Of a stretch of 8,449 bases of DNA, positions 7,031-8,449 are shown one piece after another. The first letter of the stretch is position 1. The number at the start of each line of letters is the position of its first letter. The translations under genes were made by a program, and so were the position numbers. The notes below the pieces were generated by a model that did no database searches, was not told where the DNA came from, and worked only from the letters and a program-made list of their open reading frames with translations. This stretch comes from Deltaproteobacteria bacterium ADurb.Bin026 (GTDB lineage: Bacteria > Desulfobacterota > Syntrophorhabdia > Syntrophorhabdales > Syntrophorhabdaceae): the NCBI GenBank assembly GCA_002071245.1, contig MWEV01000281.1, forward strand, positions 1 to 8,449, written 5' to 3'.

Positions 7031-7105
7031 AGGACTGAGGTTGATTTTTAAGCAAACAAACTAAGACTGCTCTGTCTATAGGCATACATCTTAAACCTCA
7101 GTCCT
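7031..7105. repeat. Perfect 12-bp inverted repeat with 51-base loop in a convergent gap
   Basis: AGGACTGAGGTT at 7031-7042 is exactly complementary to AACCTCAGTCCT at 7094-7105. It lies between the stop of the small ACT gene and the stop of the rhodanese gene. A transcript of either strand could fold into a 12-bp stem with a large loop. No uridine run follows either arm, so it is not a standard intrinsic terminator. It may be a bidirectional transcript-end structure, a small mobile or repeat unit, or a structured RNA. Confidence 0.6.
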
Positions 7106-7124
7106 AACATAAACCTTTACCCTG

Positions 7125-8021
7125 TTAAGGCTCTATAGGCGCATTTGGGTCTTTCATCCATTCTTCCGTAGAACCATCATAATCCTTAACATTCTTATAA
7201 CCAAGAATCTCTGTCATAACATACGCCCAGGCTGTACACACCTTTCCTGTATCACAATAAACAATGATTTCTTTCGAAGTGTCTTTGCCTATTACCCCGG
7301 CAACAAGTGCGGCAAGTTCATCCTTACTTTTGTAAGTACCATCATTTTTAAATGCCTTTGAAGTCGGAAGGTTTAATGCACCCTTTATTCTTCCGGTTTT
7401 TGCCACAAAATCAAGCTTCTTTTTACCCTCGAAAAATTCTGGCTCCCTGACATCAACAATAATAACTTTTCCGATGTTGTTTTTGACATAGTCCTTTTTT
7501 ACGAAAAGGTTTTCATTTGCCTTTTCCTGATAGGATTTAGATTTTGCCTTGAACGCTTCCCTTGAAACTGCTTTCTTCTCGACTAACCATTTATCATATC
7601 CACCATCAAGGATAGCAACATTCTGGATGCCTGCATATTTTAAAGTCCACGCAACCCTCGAAACATCCGTACGGTTTGGCAAATTATCTGCCTTTCCAAC
7701 TACAACGACGATTGAATCCGCACCGATGCCCGCTGAACCGATCAGATCAAACAGGTCGTCTGTCGGGGGAAGTTCATTTCTTATGCCTGCCTTCATGACG
7801 GCCCACGAACCGTAGATTACATTTATTGCATTGGGGATGTGTCCTTCCTTATATTCCTCTACCTTTCTGATATCGATTACTGTAACCTTAGGGTTTGTCA
7901 GATTCTTCTCCAGCCAGTCAGTGGAGACTATCGGATCAACATCCCTTGCGGAAAGTGCAAAGGGAATTACCAAGGCCAGAACAAGCACCATAATGCTACA
8001 TAAAGCCGTTTTCTTGATCAT
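7125..8021 (-). CDS. Exported tandem-rhodanese sulfurtransferase
   Basis: Rhodaneses transfer sulfane sulfur through a cysteine persulfide. The start chosen is ATG at 8021, preceded by an AGGAGG ribosome binding site, which gives 298 residues and an N-terminal signal peptide (MIKKTALCSIMVLVLALVIPFALSA in two parts: charged KK, hydrophobic core, ALSA cleavage site near residue 25). The product is therefore predicted to be periplasmic. A longer reading from 8135 would add 38 residues inside the upstream cytochrome gene and is unlikely. Domain 1 (about 30-150) has VIDIRKVEEYKEGHIPNAINV and LDGGYDKW, but the catalytic cysteine position is glycine (VVVVGK, G109). Domain 2 (about 165-295) has VDVREPEFFEG and the active loop YCDTGKVCT with catalytic C256 and a second cysteine C262. 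The start overlaps the stop of the multiheme cytochrome (TAATG), indicating an operon. The acceptor and donor are unknown. Confidence 0.92.
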   Translation of the reverse strand: MIKKTALCSIMVLVLALVIPFALSARDVDPIVSTDWLEKNLTNPKVTVIDIRKVEEYKEGHIPNAINVIYGSWAVMKAGIRNELPPTDDLFDLIGSAGIGADSIVVVVGKADNLPNRTDVSRVAWTLKYAGIQNVAILDGGYDKWLVEKKAVSREAFKAKSKSYQEKANENLFVKKDYVKNNIGKVIIVDVREPEFFEGKKKLDFVAKTGRIKGALNLPTSKAFKNDGTYKSKDELAALVAGVIGKDTSKEIIVYCDTGKVCTAWAYVMTEILGYKNVKDYDGSTEEWMKDPNAPIEP

Positions 8022-8449
8022 TATTTTCCTCCTGATTTTAATGATTTCGGCGTATAGACAAGACCCTCGTTTGCCTTTGAGCCGTTCTTTATAAGCATTT
8101 CCCGTGTAAGAAAATCCTTTCTTTCTTCGTGGCATACCACACAGGAGCGTGTCCGCTCAGTCCTTTTCTTGATATTGTGAGTTGCCGTATCCCAATAATT
8201 GGGAACAGAATCGAATCTCTCCATCTTTATCCCTGCCTCTTTAAAAGCATCTCTAACGGTAGGGATCAAGCGCAATGTAGTAATGGTCTTTTTATCTCTG
8301 GGGTTTATGCCGAGCATAAATCCAGGCTTTGATGTTGCCCCTTTGTCCATATGGCAACCATAACAATTCCTGTATGCACCGCCCGAATGGCATGCATAAC
8401 AGCTAAGCCTGTCCTGATGGGTTGTATGTGCCGACTTCGCCTTCTCTGT
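8021..8449 (-). CDS. Multiheme c-type cytochrome, 5' part outside the window
   Basis: The reading frame is open from the window edge to the TAA at 8021-8023, giving 142 C-terminal residues; the true start lies beyond 8449. Three c-type heme motifs are visible: CYACH (visible residues 17-21), CYGCH (29-33) and CVVCH (103-107, at 8129-8143). Several other histidines (for example THQ near the first motif and the HN before CVVCH) could be distal heme ligands. The first two motifs are only seven residues apart, as in compact multiheme folds. C-type hemes are attached outside the cytoplasmic membrane, so the protein should be periplasmic and carry electrons. It is followed by the exported rhodanese with a one-base stop/start overlap. 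An internal ATG at 8350 would begin inside the heme region and is not the real start. I cannot assign the exact cytochrome family or total heme number from this fragment. Confidence 0.88.
   Translation of the reverse strand, partial: TEKAKSAHTTHQDRLSCYACHSGGAYRNCYGCHMDKGATSKPGFMLGINPRDKKTITTLRLIPTVRDAFKEAGIKMERFDSVPNYWDTATHNIKKRTERTRSCVVCHEERKDFLTREMLIKNGSKANEGLVYTPKSLKSGGK

Overview
The window looks like core chromosome of an anaerobic, probably Gram-negative bacterium with moderately AT-leaning DNA. Two features point that way: a small ACT-type protein of the [FeFe]-hydrogenase regulator family, and an operon pairing an exported tandem rhodanese with a multiheme c-type cytochrome. A relative of the Desulfobacterota or Nitrospirota would fit, but this is inference from gene content and no marker in the window fixes the lineage. 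No rRNA, tRNA, insertion sequence, CRISPR array or phage gene was seen.

Layout. Positions 37-5204 hold five genes on the + strand: an NRAMP-superfamily metal transporter with altered metal-site motifs, ssb, gatB, mtnA, and a SAM hydroxide adenosyltransferase (DUF62) that overlaps mtnA by ATGA. rmuC (5234-6589) is on the - strand and converges on this block. A divergent AT-rich gap of 168 bases (6590-6757) separates rmuC from the 85-residue hydrogenase-regulator-like gene on the + strand (6758-7015). That gene converges on a - strand operon at the right edge: a multiheme cytochrome c cut by the window end (8449 down to 8021), then a secreted two-domain rhodanese (8021 down to 7125) joined to it by TAATG. 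The convergent gap at 7016-7124 holds a perfect 12-bp inverted repeat with a 51-base loop.

How the genes work together. ssb and rmuC belong to DNA replication and repair, and gatB to Asn/Gln-tRNA formation by transamidation. mtnA and the SAM hydrolase both act on S-adenosylmethionine or its by-products and are translationally coupled, suggesting a SAM/nucleoside salvage module. The rhodanese and cytochrome should both sit outside the cytoplasmic membrane and probably take part in sulfur-linked electron transfer. Nothing in the window is clearly a wholly new system. The points most worth a second look are the mtnA/SAM-hydrolase coupling, the altered transporter metal site, the unusual SSB C-terminal tip, the cysteine-rich ACT protein, and the rhodanese/cytochrome pair.
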